Assembly (NCBI GenBank): GCA_964402505.1 | Contig: CAYOCP010000020.1 | Location: forward strand, 1 to 64,000 | Direction: 5' to 3' | From: SLRI01 sp964402505 | Lineage (GTDB): Bacteria > Pseudomonadota > Alphaproteobacteria > Geminicoccales > Geminicoccaceae | DNA length: 64,000 nt | In this document: piece after piece, positions 56,886 through 64,000 of the stretch | Position numbering within the stretch: the stretch's first letter is position 1 | How the letters are laid out: every line of letters starts with the position of its first letter | Translations under genes and position numbers: made by a program | The notes under the pieces: generated by a model | The model's database searches: none | What the model saw: the letters and a program-made list of their open reading frames with translations, nothing else | Told to the model about the DNA's origin: nothing

Positions 56886-57740
56886 TCAAGCGGTTCCGCG
56901 CTTCAGCCAGGCGCGGGACGAGTGACGGCGCGTCAGGTGCAGGCGGCGCAGGAAGGCCAGGACGAAGAGCGTGGTCAGCACGAGCACGATGGTGGCGGCG
57001 GGCGAGCTGTCGAGGAAGAAGCTGAGATAGGTGCCGAGCAGCATGGCGGCGAGGCAGACGCCGACCGAGGCGACGAGCATCCAGCCGAAGCTGCGCACGG
57101 CGAGAAAGGCGATGGCACCGGGCGTCACCAGAAGGGCCACCGCGAGGATCAGCCCGACCGAGGTCAGGGTGGCGACGATGGTGAGCGAGAGGCTGGCGAG
57201 GAGGCCGTAATGCAGGAGCCGCGTCGGCAGGCCCGAGGCGCGCGCCTGCGCCGGGTCGAAGGCGTGGAGCAGGAGGTCCTTCCACTTGAGGACGAGAAGC
57301 GCCGAGACGGCGAGCGAAATCAGCCCCGAGGTCCAGAGATCCCCCGCGCCCACGCCCAGCATGTTGCCGAAGAGGACGTGGTCGAGGTGCTCGCTCGTGT
57401 GGATCGAGGTGTAGAGGATGATGCCGATGCCGAACATGCCGGAGAAGACCACGCCCATCACGGTGTCCTGCTTGATCCTGCTGTTGTGGGAGAGGTAGCC
57501 CGTGGCGAGGGCACAGGTCATGCCGGCGGCGAAGGCGCCGATGATCAAAGGCAGGCCGAGGATCCAGGCGAGAACGATGCCCGGCAGGGTGGCATGGCTC
57601 ACGGCATCGCCCATCAGCGCCCAGCCCTTGAGCACGAGGAAGCAGGAGAGGAGGGCCGTCGGCGGGGCGACCAGGAGGACGATCCAGAAGGCGTTCCGCA
57701 TGAACGGGAACTGGAACGGCAGGAGCAGGGTCTCGAGCAT
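56886..57740 (-). CDS. sitD: Manganese/iron ABC transporter permease
   Basis: A 284-aa ABC-3 family permease with about eight helices. LLSCFLVLKGWALMGDAVSHATLPGIVLAW is the family's first signature (about 31-60), and GLILAVALLVTPGAIAFL is the coupling/metal path segment. The start ATG overlaps the preceding gene's stop by one base (TGATG). It is the second permease and last gene of the sit operon. Confidence 0.92.
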   Translation of the reverse strand: MLETLLLPFQFPFMRNAFWIVLLVAPPTALLSCFLVLKGWALMGDAVSHATLPGIVLAWILGLPLIIGAFAAGMTCALATGYLSHNSRIKQDTVMGVVFSGMFGIGIILYTSIHTSEHLDHVLFGNMLGVGAGDLWTSGLISLAVSALLVLKWKDLLLHAFDPAQARASGLPTRLLHYGLLASLSLTIVATLTSVGLILAVALLVTPGAIAFLAVRSFGWMLVASVGVCLAAMLLGTYLSFFLDSSPAATIVLVLTTLFVLAFLRRLHLTRRHSSRAWLKRGTA

Positions 57741-58639
57741 CAGCGCCAGGCTCCGCGAGCACCCGGAGGCGAATCGGCGGGGACCGGACGGGCGATCCCT
57801 TGCGCGGCCTTCCGACGCGCCGCCAAAATCCCGTGCTTGGGGGCGAAAACGAAGGCCGCGAGGAAGATCAGGGTCTGCAGGGCGACGATGACGCCGCCGG
57901 TGGCGCCGTCCAGAAAGTAGCTCAGATACGCGCCGACGAAGCTCGTCGCCACGCCGATCGCGACGGCGAGCGCGATCAGGCGCGGGAAGCGGTCGGAGAG
58001 CAGGTAGGCGGTGGCACCCGGCGTCACCACCATGGCGATGACGAGAAAGGCGCCGACCGTCATCATCGCCGCCACCACGGCCGCGGAGAGCAGGACAAAG
58101 AAGACGGCGCGCAGAAGATCGGGCTGGAGCCCGATCGTCCGCGCATGGCTCTCGTCGAAGAAGGTCACCATCAGGTCCTTCCACTTCGCCAGGAGGATGG
58201 CGAGCGAGACGACGCCGATGATGGCGAGCTGCGCCGTGTCCTCGGGCGTGATGGCGAGGATGTTGCCCATGACGATGGTCTGGATGCTGACCGACATGGG
58301 GCTGAGCGAGACCATGAAGAGGCCGAGGCCGAAGAAGGAGGTGAAGATGATGCCGATGATCACGTCGATCTTGAGCCCCGAGCGCCCCGAGAGGAAGAGC
58401 ATGGCGCCTGCGGCGAGGCCGCCGGCGAGGAAGGCGCCGAGCGCGAAGGGCAGGCCCAGCATGTAGGCGCCGGCCACGCCCGGGACGACCGAGTGGCTGA
58501 GCGCGTCGCCGATCAGGGACCAGCCCTTGAGCATCAGATAGGCGGAGAGGAAGGCGCACACGCCGCCGACCAGGGCCGAGACCCACATCGCGTTGGTCAT
58601 GTAGCCGTAGCCGAAGGGCTCGAGCAGAAGGTCGATCAT
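57740..58639 (-). CDS. sitC: Manganese/iron ABC transporter permease
   Basis: A 299-aa ABC-3 permease paralogous to SitD. SAYLMLKGWSLIGDALSHSVVPGVAGAYMLG and TVGAFLVIAMVVTPGATAYLL are the family signatures. The last 30 or so residues are an Ala/Arg-rich cytoplasmic tail. It overlaps sitB by 4 bp (ATGA) and sitD by 1 bp. Confidence 0.92.
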   Translation of the reverse strand: MIDLLLEPFGYGYMTNAMWVSALVGGVCAFLSAYLMLKGWSLIGDALSHSVVPGVAGAYMLGLPFALGAFLAGGLAAGAMLFLSGRSGLKIDVIIGIIFTSFFGLGLFMVSLSPMSVSIQTIVMGNILAITPEDTAQLAIIGVVSLAILLAKWKDLMVTFFDESHARTIGLQPDLLRAVFFVLLSAAVVAAMMTVGAFLVIAMVVTPGATAYLLSDRFPRLIALAVAIGVATSFVGAYLSYFLDGATGGVIVALQTLIFLAAFVFAPKHGILAARRKAAQGIARPVPADSPPGARGAWR

Positions 58640-59565
58640 CCTGAACGGTCGCCGCTATCGGCCGGGTCCGACGGCTCGCCGTAATGCACGAAGGGCCGCT
58701 CGTCGTCGGTGATGACGCTGATCTCGCGCCGATCGTCGTCCTCGTGGAGCTGATCGCCGCCGAGCGTGAAGTGGCGGAGCACGCCCCCGAAGGCCCGCTC
58801 GAGATTGTCGCGGGTGAAGACCAGATCGGTCGGACCGTGGGCGAGAACGGTGCCCTTGACCAGGATGGTGCGGTCGCAGAACTCGGGCACCGAGCCCAGA
58901 TTGTGGGTCGCGACCAGCATCACCCGGCCCTCGTCGCGCAGATCCCGGAGCAGCCCCACGATCTGCTCCTCGGTCTTGACGTCGACGCCGGTGAAGGGCT
59001 CGTCGAGCAGGATCACCCGCCCGTCCTGGGCGAGCGAGCGCGCGAGGAAGACGCGCTTGCGCTGGCCGCCCGAGAGCTCGCCGATCTGGCGCTGGCGCAG
59101 ATGCGCCATGCCGACCCGCTCGAGCGCCTCCTCGACGGCAGCCCGATCCCGCGGCCGGGGCCGGCGCAGAAAGCCCATATGGCCGTAGCGGCCCATCATG
59201 ACCACGTCCTCGACCAGCACCGGGAAGGCCCAATCGACCTCCTCGGCCTGCGGGACGTAGGCCACGAGATTGGCCCGAAGCGCCTCCCTGACCGAGCGCT
59301 CGAGAATGCGGATCTCGCCCCGCGCCAGGGGCACGAAGCCCATGATGGCCTTGAACAGGGTGGATTTGCCGGCGCCGTTGACACCGACGAGGGCGGTGAT
59401 CGTCCCTTCGGGAATGGCGAAGCTCGCGTCGCGCAGGGCGGTCAGGCCGTTGCGATAGGTCACGGTGACGTCGCGGCCGAGAATGCCGCCGCCCGGGGCA
59501 TCAGGGGCGGGCCGCGCCACCTTGGCGGCTTCGCGCAGCGGGCGGGTGATGGTGGACGTGCTCAC
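58636..59565 (-). CDS. sitB: Manganese/iron ABC transporter ATP-binding protein
   Basis: A 309-aa ATPase. Walker A GVNGAGKST is near residue 64, the Q-loop AYVPQAEEVDW is typical of Mn/Zn transporters, the signature is LSGGQRKRVFLAR and Walker B is VILLDEPFTGVD. The start is GTG at 59565, overlapping the sitA stop (GTGA). The roughly 28 residues before the first strand and a C-terminal acidic extension of about 35 residues are additions to the family core. Confidence 0.92.
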   Translation of the reverse strand: MSTSTITRPLREAAKVARPAPDAPGGGILGRDVTVTYRNGLTALRDASFAIPEGTITALVGVNGAGKSTLFKAIMGFVPLARGEIRILERSVREALRANLVAYVPQAEEVDWAFPVLVEDVVMMGRYGHMGFLRRPRPRDRAAVEEALERVGMAHLRQRQIGELSGGQRKRVFLARSLAQDGRVILLDEPFTGVDVKTEEQIVGLLRDLRDEGRVMLVATHNLGSVPEFCDRTILVKGTVLAHGPTDLVFTRDNLERAFGGVLRHFTLGGDQLHEDDDRREISVITDDERPFVHYGEPSDPADSGDRSG

Positions 59566-60467
59566 TCGAGCCCGGCCTCCAGGCCCTTCGCGATGGTCTC
59601 CGAGGTCACGCGCAGCAGGTCGAGATAGGTGGGCACGGGACCGTCCGGCCGCGACAGCGAGTCGACGTAGAGGACACCGCCATAATGGGCGCCCGTCTCG
59701 CGGGCGACCTGCTCGGCGGGCGAGGTGTTGACCGTGCTCTCGCAGAAGACGACGGGAACGTGATGCTCGCGCACGCCGTCGACCACCTTGCGGACCTGCT
59801 GGGGCGTGCCGATCTGGTCGGCGTTGATCGGCCAGAGATAGAGCTCGTGCATCCGGTAGTCGCGGGCGAGGTAGCTGAAGGCGCCCTCGCAGGTCACGAG
59901 CCAGCGCCGGTCCTCCGGAATGGCGCCGATGCGCTGGCGCAAGGGCTCGATCACGGCGCGGATGGACTTCTTGTAGGCCTCGGCGTTGGCGGCATAGATC
60001 TCCGCGTTCGCCGGATCATGCGCCGCGAAGGCATCGCGGATGTTGTCGACATAGACGAGAGCGTTGTCGAGGCCCATCCAGGCATGGGGATTGGCCTGGC
60101 CCTCATAGGCACCCTCGGCGATCGGAATGGGATCGATGCCATCGGTCAGGGTGACCGACGGAATGTCGCCGAGATTGGCCAGGAACTGCTCGAACCAGCG
60201 CTCGAGATTGAGGCCGTTCCACAGGATCAGGTCGGCATCGTGGGCGCGGACCATGTCCTGCGGCGTCGGCTCGTAGCCGTGAATCTCGGCACCGGGCTTG
60301 GTGATCGAGACGACATCGGCGGCGTCGCCGGCGACGTTCTGCGCCATGTCGGCGAGGACGGTGAAGGTGGTCACCGCCTTCATCCGGTCCTCGGCCGCAG
60401 ATGCTGCCGTGGCACCGATCAGCAAGAGTGCGGCCACGAGGGCCGGAAGGGATGCGGCTCTGATCAT
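59562..60467 (-). CDS. sitA: Manganese/iron-binding periplasmic protein
   Basis: A 301-aa cluster A-I metal-binding protein with a signal peptide (about 1-24, ending ASAAE). The four expected metal ligands are visible: His in GAEIHGYEP, His in NPHAWMG, Glu in TCEGAFSYLARDY and Asp in YVDSLS. The His-His-Glu-Asp set favours Mn2+ or Fe2+ over zinc. It is the first gene of sitABCD and is divergent from mntR, behind an MntR box. Confidence 0.93.
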   Translation of the reverse strand: MIRAASLPALVAALLLIGATAASAAEDRMKAVTTFTVLADMAQNVAGDAADVVSITKPGAEIHGYEPTPQDMVRAHDADLILWNGLNLERWFEQFLANLGDIPSVTLTDGIDPIPIAEGAYEGQANPHAWMGLDNALVYVDNIRDAFAAHDPANAEIYAANAEAYKKSIRAVIEPLRQRIGAIPEDRRWLVTCEGAFSYLARDYRMHELYLWPINADQIGTPQQVRKVVDGVREHHVPVVFCESTVNTSPAEQVARETGAHYGGVLYVDSLSRPDGPVPTYLDLLRVTSETIAKGLEAGLE

Positions 60468-60492
60468 GCGCTCTCCAGGGTTCCAGCGGCGG

Positions 60493-60510
60493 ATATAGCA
60501 ACGGCTATGA
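60493..60510. promoter_or_regulatory. MntR box upstream of sitA
   Basis: The centre ATAGCAACGGCTAT (60495-60508) is a dyad with ATAGC/GCTAT arms and closely matches the E. coli MntR box core ATAGCAAAGGCTAT. It lies about 30 bp before the sitA start, suited to repression of sitABCD when manganese is plentiful. Confidence 0.8.
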
Positions 60511-60599
60511 TACAGTCAAGGCGGTCTTTCGTTGACATGCGGCTCTTTCGGCGCCACGCCCCCGCCCGGCTGGAGTTTTTCCAAAGGACCGCGAAATTT

Positions 60600-60615
60600 C
60601 ATAGACATTGCTAAC
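60600..60615. promoter_or_regulatory. Second, weaker MntR-like box near mntR
   Basis: CATAGACATTGCTAAC keeps ATAG and GCTA at the spacing of the box above and lies 50 bp upstream of mntR, suggesting autoregulation. Confidence 0.4.
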
Positions 60616-60665
60616 AAGCGCTCTATCCGGTAAGAAACTTGCCTCCTGAAGTGACTGTTGGAGCG

Positions 60666-61151
60666 ATGACGAGAGCGCCCGCCCTGCCGTTTTCGCCGCC
60701 GGCCGAAGACGCCGGGCCGCAAGGCTCCGGCCTGATCGCCGCCGAGACCCATGTCGAGAGCTTCCGGCAGGCGCGCGCCGCACGGCGCATCGAGCTGGTC
60801 GAGGACTATGTCGAGCTGATCGCCGATCTCATCGACGACGGCGGCGAGGCCCGGCAGGTGGACATCGCGGCCCGGCTCGGCGTGGCACAGCCGACGGTCG
60901 CCAAGATGTTGAAGCGGCTCGCCGAGGAGGGGCTGATCCAGCAGCGGCCCTATCGCGGCGTCTTCCTCACCGGGTCCGGCCGCGAGCTCGCCGAGGAGGT
61001 CCGCCGGCGCCACCAGATCGTCGAATCCTTCCTCCTCGCCCTCGGCGTCAGCGCCGACATCGCCCGGGTCGATTCGGAAGGCATCGAGCATCATGTCAGC
61101 GACGAGACCCTGGACGCCTTTCGCCGCTTCGTCGCCACCGGCGGGGGCTGA
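60666..61151 (+). CDS. mntR: Manganese-responsive DtxR-family regulator MntR
   Basis: A 161-aa DtxR/MntR protein. The winged helix (about 35-95) has QVDIAARLGVAQPTVAKMLKRL. The metal-binding/dimer region contains RRRHQIVESFLLALGVS and SEGIEHHVSDETLDAF, whose Glu and His residues are MntR ligands. There is no SH3-like C-terminal domain, as in E. coli MntR. The N-terminal 30 or so residues are an extra tail. The ATG at 60666 with GGAG is preferred over a TTG at 60639. Confidence 0.92.
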   Translation: MTRAPALPFSPPAEDAGPQGSGLIAAETHVESFRQARAARRIELVEDYVELIADLIDDGGEARQVDIAARLGVAQPTVAKMLKRLAEEGLIQQRPYRGVFLTGSGRELAEEVRRRHQIVESFLLALGVSADIARVDSEGIEHHVSDETLDAFRRFVATGGG

Positions 61152-61162
61152 AGGGCCCAAGC

Positions 61163-61585
61163 TCAACCGTCGGTGGGTGCCCTGCCCCGCAGGCTCTTGA
61201 TCCTCGAGCGGGCCGCCTTCGCCACGAGCCGCCGCTCGCGGCTGGCCCTGGTCGGGCGTGTGGCGCGGCGGAGGGCGGGCGGCTCCTCGGCGGCGCGGAT
61301 CAGCGCCGCCAGCCGTGCGCGCGCGTCCTCGCGATTGCGCTCCTGCGTTCGGTGGCGCCGGGCCTCGATCACCAGCACGCCCTCGCGGCTCAGCCGCCGC
61401 CCCGCCTGCCGCTCGAGCCGCTCCCGCACGGCCTCCGGCAGGCTCGGCGAGCCGCGCACGTCGAAGCGAAGCTGGACGGCGGTTGCGACCTTGTTGACGT
61501 TCTGCCCGCCCGGCCCCGAGGCGCGCACGAACGTCTCGACCAGCTCGTGCTCGGGGATGGCGATGCTTTCGCTGACGATGAGCAT
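61163..61585 (-). CDS. arfB: Peptidyl-tRNA hydrolase ArfB (ribosome rescue)
   Basis: A 140-aa release-factor-like protein that frees peptides from stalled ribosomes. The GGQ motif lies in RASGPGGQNVNKVATAVQLRFD (about 26-47) and the basic C-terminal tail (RRLVAKAARSRIKSLRG) would fill the mRNA channel. Length is that of ArfB/YaeJ. The ATG at 61585 is used; upstream frame to 61870 is spurious. It converges on mntR with an 11-bp gap. Confidence 0.95.
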   Translation of the reverse strand: MLIVSESIAIPEHELVETFVRASGPGGQNVNKVATAVQLRFDVRGSPSLPEAVRERLERQAGRRLSREGVLVIEARRHRTQERNREDARARLAALIRAAEEPPALRRATRPTRASRERRLVAKAARSRIKSLRGRAPTDG

Positions 61586-61622
61586 GGCGCCCATATTGGG
61601 AGCCGGGGCCGATGCGACAATG

Positions 61623-63842
61623 CTACGCCACCTCCGCTTCGCCGAGGCCGGCGAGGAGGGCGACCGCCTCGTGCGTGAGCTGGCCGCCGAACACCGCCAC
61701 CTCGTCGAGACGACCATCGAAGCTGTCGGCGATGTCGTCGGCGGTGCCGCGGGCGCTGTTCCAGGCGAGAGCACCGAGCACGAGAGGCTCGCCGTTGCTC
61801 TCGAGCCCGCCCGTATAGGCGGAGCGCGCCACCTCGATCCCGTCGAGCCAGAGACCGGCGCCGGCGGCACCGAAGGTGAAGGCGACGTGATGCGCCTCGC
61901 CGGCCGTCACGGCCCCTTCCGCCGAGCGGAGCACGTGGCTGCCGCTCTCGTCCTGCAGCCGGAGCACGAGCCGGTCGCCGTCGAGATAGAGGCTGACATC
62001 GCCGCCATCGCCGAAGCCCTTGGCATCCTTGCTCAAAAGGCCCTGCCGGCCGCTCAGGTCGTCGGCCGCGAACCAGAGCGAGACGGTGCCCTGGGCCAGG
62101 GCCAGGGGATCGGCGCCGCCCTTGCCGAAGGGCTCGAGCAGCGCCTCGATCTCGTCGAGGAGATCGTCGAGGATCAGCCCGTTGCCCGCCGGGGTCGGGT
62201 GCACGCCGTCGCTGGTGTAATGGTCGGCGCCGGCGTCGTAGACGGGCTTCAGGATGTCGGCGTAGTAGCCGGCGCCGTGCTCGGCGGCCTCGTCGGCGAA
62301 GATCCGCGTGAAGGCCTCGGCCTGCGCCGCGGTCTGGTAGCCGTGATAGCCGTCGGACCATTCGGCCCGGCTGCCGGCGAGGAGGGTCGCCACCTCGTTC
62401 CGGTCGAGGAGGTCCATGATGCCGTGCAGCTTGGCCTCGACCGTGTCGAGCGCCAGCCTGCTCCGGCTGTCGTTGGTGCCGAGGGCGACGAGGGCCGCGT
62501 CGGGAAGCGGGTTCGCGTCATTGGCGAGATAGGCCTCCAGCCGGTCGAGCCCGCCCACCACCGTGCTGCCGCCCTTGGAGAGCGTGATCAGCTCGAAATC
62601 CCACCCTGCGGCGTCCAGCCGCTCGGCGAGCTGCCCCGGAAGGGTCTCGTGCGCCGCCATGCGCGGCGAGGTCGGCGTGGTCAGGCTGTCGCCCAGGATC
62701 ATGAGGCGGATCGGCTCACCCCCGCCGCCGAGGACGAGATGATCGTCGGCGCCATCGAGCCGGACGGCACCATCGTCGCCGATCAGGCCCGCCGCCCCGA
62801 GCCGGGCCCCGTCCCGAAGCTCGAGATCGCGCGCGCCGAGCGCATCCGCGGCCGTCCGTCCGCCGGTCTCGTCGAAACGCCAGTACGCGATGCCGCCGAG
62901 CTCCGCCACTAGGGCCGCGTAGTCGCCGGGCCAGGGGGCGGGCTCGGGCGGCGGCTCGGTTGCGCCGCCGAAAACCGCGGCCGGCACTTGCGTGTACCAG
63001 GTGCCGTTGAAGGTGATGGTCGCCGCCGCCTCGCCCTCGACGATCACCCTGCCGTCGCGCGGACCCACGTCCTGCGCGCCCGCGGCCGGATCGAGCGAGA
63101 ACCCGTCGATGCCGACGCCCAGGATGGTCAGCGCGCGCAGTGCCGTGTCGTGATAGTGCTGGATCGCGATCTCGTGCGGTGCGCTGTCGTCGAGGCCTGC
63201 GACCTCGAACGCGAAGCCGCTGGGCGAATCACCCTTCGCCCGCCCCTCGCCGACCACCTCGCCGTCGACGAGAAGCCTGAATTTGGCGAGATCCGAGCCT
63301 GGCGCCGCGGCCAAAGTGAGGACGATTCCGGTCTCGCCCCCAGCGCCCGATGGTGGGGGAGCGGGGTCGGGAGCCGGCTCCGGGGTCGGATCGGGAGCCG
63401 GTTCGGGTGCCGGCTCGGGTGTCGGATCCGGCTCCGGCGCGGGGTGCGGATCGGGCTCGACGGCGCCGCCGAAGACGCTCGCCGGCACGTCGACCTCCCA
63501 GGTGCCGTTGAAGACGATGCGCCCGGCGTCCTCGCCGCTGACCAGAAGCCGCCCGTCATGCGGCCCCACGTCCTGCACGCCCCGGCTCGCCTCGATCACC
63601 GTTCCGGCAATGGTGACGCTCTCGATGGTCAGGGCCCGCGCCGTCGTGTCGTGATAGTGCTGCACGCCGATGCGGTGCGCCGTCGCGGCATCCACGTCCT
63701 CCAGCACGAAGACGGTGTCGGTGACGGCGGCACCCCGCACCACCGCCTCGCCCACCACCCTGCCGTCGAGCAGGAGCCGCAGCTTGCTGAAGTCGCTGCC
63801 GGCGGCGGCATGGGCGCGGATGGTGACCTCGACCTGACTCAT
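61623..63842 (-). CDS. Multidomain SGNH hydrolase with CBM-like repeats and LamG segments
   Basis: A 739-aa protein. Two homologous beta domains (about 1-115 and 170-290) share HYHDT.RALTI and INFNGTW-like endings and resemble xylan-binding CBM60-type modules. A Pro/Glu/Asp-rich linker separates them. From about 305 a LamG-like domain begins (GIAYWRFDE, then LDGADDHLVLGGG) and is interrupted by a complete SGNH hydrolase: GDSL block I (ILGDSLT), block II glycine (SKGGSTV), GTND block III and DGVHPTPAG with the catalytic Asp/His. LamG sequence then resumes (GTVSLWFAADDLSGRQGLLSKD) to the end. No signal peptide is visible, so type I secretion is possible. It may be a polysaccharide deacetylase-type esterase. 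Confidence 0.75.
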   Translation of the reverse strand: MSQVEVTIRAHAAAGSDFSKLRLLLDGRVVGEAVVRGAAVTDTVFVLEDVDAATAHRIGVQHYHDTTARALTIESVTIAGTVIEASRGVQDVGPHDGRLLVSGEDAGRIVFNGTWEVDVPASVFGGAVEPDPHPAPEPDPTPEPAPEPAPDPTPEPAPDPAPPPSGAGGETGIVLTLAAAPGSDLAKFRLLVDGEVVGEGRAKGDSPSGFAFEVAGLDDSAPHEIAIQHYHDTALRALTILGVGIDGFSLDPAAGAQDVGPRDGRVIVEGEAAATITFNGTWYTQVPAAVFGGATEPPPEPAPWPGDYAALVAELGGIAYWRFDETGGRTAADALGARDLELRDGARLGAAGLIGDDGAVRLDGADDHLVLGGGGEPIRLMILGDSLTTPTSPRMAAHETLPGQLAERLDAAGWDFELITLSKGGSTVVGGLDRLEAYLANDANPLPDAALVALGTNDSRSRLALDTVEAKLHGIMDLLDRNEVATLLAGSRAEWSDGYHGYQTAAQAEAFTRIFADEAAEHGAGYYADILKPVYDAGADHYTSDGVHPTPAGNGLILDDLLDEIEALLEPFGKGGADPLALAQGTVSLWFAADDLSGRQGLLSKDAKGFGDGGDVSLYLDGDRLVLRLQDESGSHVLRSAEGAVTAGEAHHVAFTFGAAGAGLWLDGIEVARSAYTGGLESNGEPLVLGALAWNSARGTADDIADSFDGRLDEVAVFGGQLTHEAVALLAGLGEAEVA

Positions 63843-63859
63843 GGCGGCAATCCGGTTGA

Positions 63860-63874
63860 TTAATTCTGCGTTAA
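63860..63874. promoter_or_regulatory. Exact CtrA site upstream of the SGNH hydrolase gene
   Basis: TTAA (63860-63863), 7 bp, TTAA (63871-63874) is a full CtrA consensus 17 bp upstream of the hydrolase start codon on the minus strand, in an AT-richer pocket. The close position would fit a leader of only a few bases or repression by CtrA. Nothing else was identified from 63875 to the window end. Confidence 0.6.
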
Positions 63875-64000
63875 CTCCAGCATTTGGCGAATGATTAATG
63901 CAACGCCCGCGGAACCCCGGCGTGCATACGTCCCTACTCGCCAGGGCAGACGGCGGGGTTTCGCGGCACTAGCATATGGCGGGCATCAGGAAGGGAAGGA

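Overview
The window is a very GC-rich chromosomal segment of a free-living alphaproteobacterium. The best evidence is a full-length CtrA response regulator divergent from fliI with an exact TTAA-N7-TTAA CtrA site between them, an sdhCDAB operon, SitABCD/MntR metal uptake, myo-inositol genes and many oxidative dehydrogenases. A Rhodospirillales-like relative is plausible, but the family cannot be fixed from the sequence alone. No rRNA, tRNA, CRISPR array, prophage or intact transposase was seen.

Layout. 0-2.4 kb: an SDR oxidoreductase, a small secreted protein, and a repeat-rich stretch with a perfect 30-bp-arm hairpin, a 35-bp tandem repeat, a decayed copy of the SDR gene and a 54-nt palindrome built from TTGCA..TGCAA dyads. 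2.4-9.1 kb (minus): lipid kinase, CHASE3-GAF-GGDEF diguanylate cyclase, fused 5-oxoprolinase. 9.1-13.5 kb (plus): GNAT protein, then sdhCDAB with its own promoter and terminator. 13.6-18.3 kb (plus): homoserine-dehydrogenase-like oxidoreductase, GNAT, receiver/degenerate-GGDEF protein, TSUP permease, LprI-like protein, more dispersed repeats. 18.5-25.2 kb (plus): a branched-chain amino-acid type ABC transporter (livGFKHM), then a YeiH exporter with its LysR regulator. 25.4-27.9 kb: a restriction-modification island (unrecognised endonuclease, Vsr, C5-cytosine methyltransferase). 27.9-31.9 kb: inositol genes iolG / iolD-iolE. 31.9-37.6 kb: chromate transporter, a 61-aa protein, SDR, K+/H+ antiporter, adenylate cyclase. 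37.7-44.2 kb (minus): a polyol catabolic operon. 44.4-45.8 kb: ferredoxin reductase plus 2Fe-2S ferredoxin. 45.8-48.5 kb: fliJ, fliI, ctrA. 48.6-50.3 kb: folD and 3-hydroxybutyrate dehydrogenase. 51-55.5 kb: RND efflux pair and a DUF2892 membrane protein behind an ArsR-type dyad. 55.7-61.2 kb: nucleoside hydrolase, SitABCD and divergent MntR with an excellent MntR box. 61.2-63.9 kb: ArfB and a multidomain SGNH hydrolase preceded by another exact CtrA site.

The most unusual parts are three. First, the polyol operon: one transcription unit holds a GpsA-like and an AraM-like dehydrogenase (families of opposite stereospecificity on glycerol phosphate) with an FGGY kinase, an RpiB-type isomerase, a SorC regulator and a sorbitol-type dehydrogenase. 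Second, the SGNH hydrolase that appears to sit inside a LamG domain, behind a CtrA box. Third, the compact R-M/Vsr island whose endonuclease I cannot assign to a family. CtrA-type sites occur at three places (15.7, 47.7 and 63.9 kb), so this segment may be partly under one cell-cycle/motility regulator.
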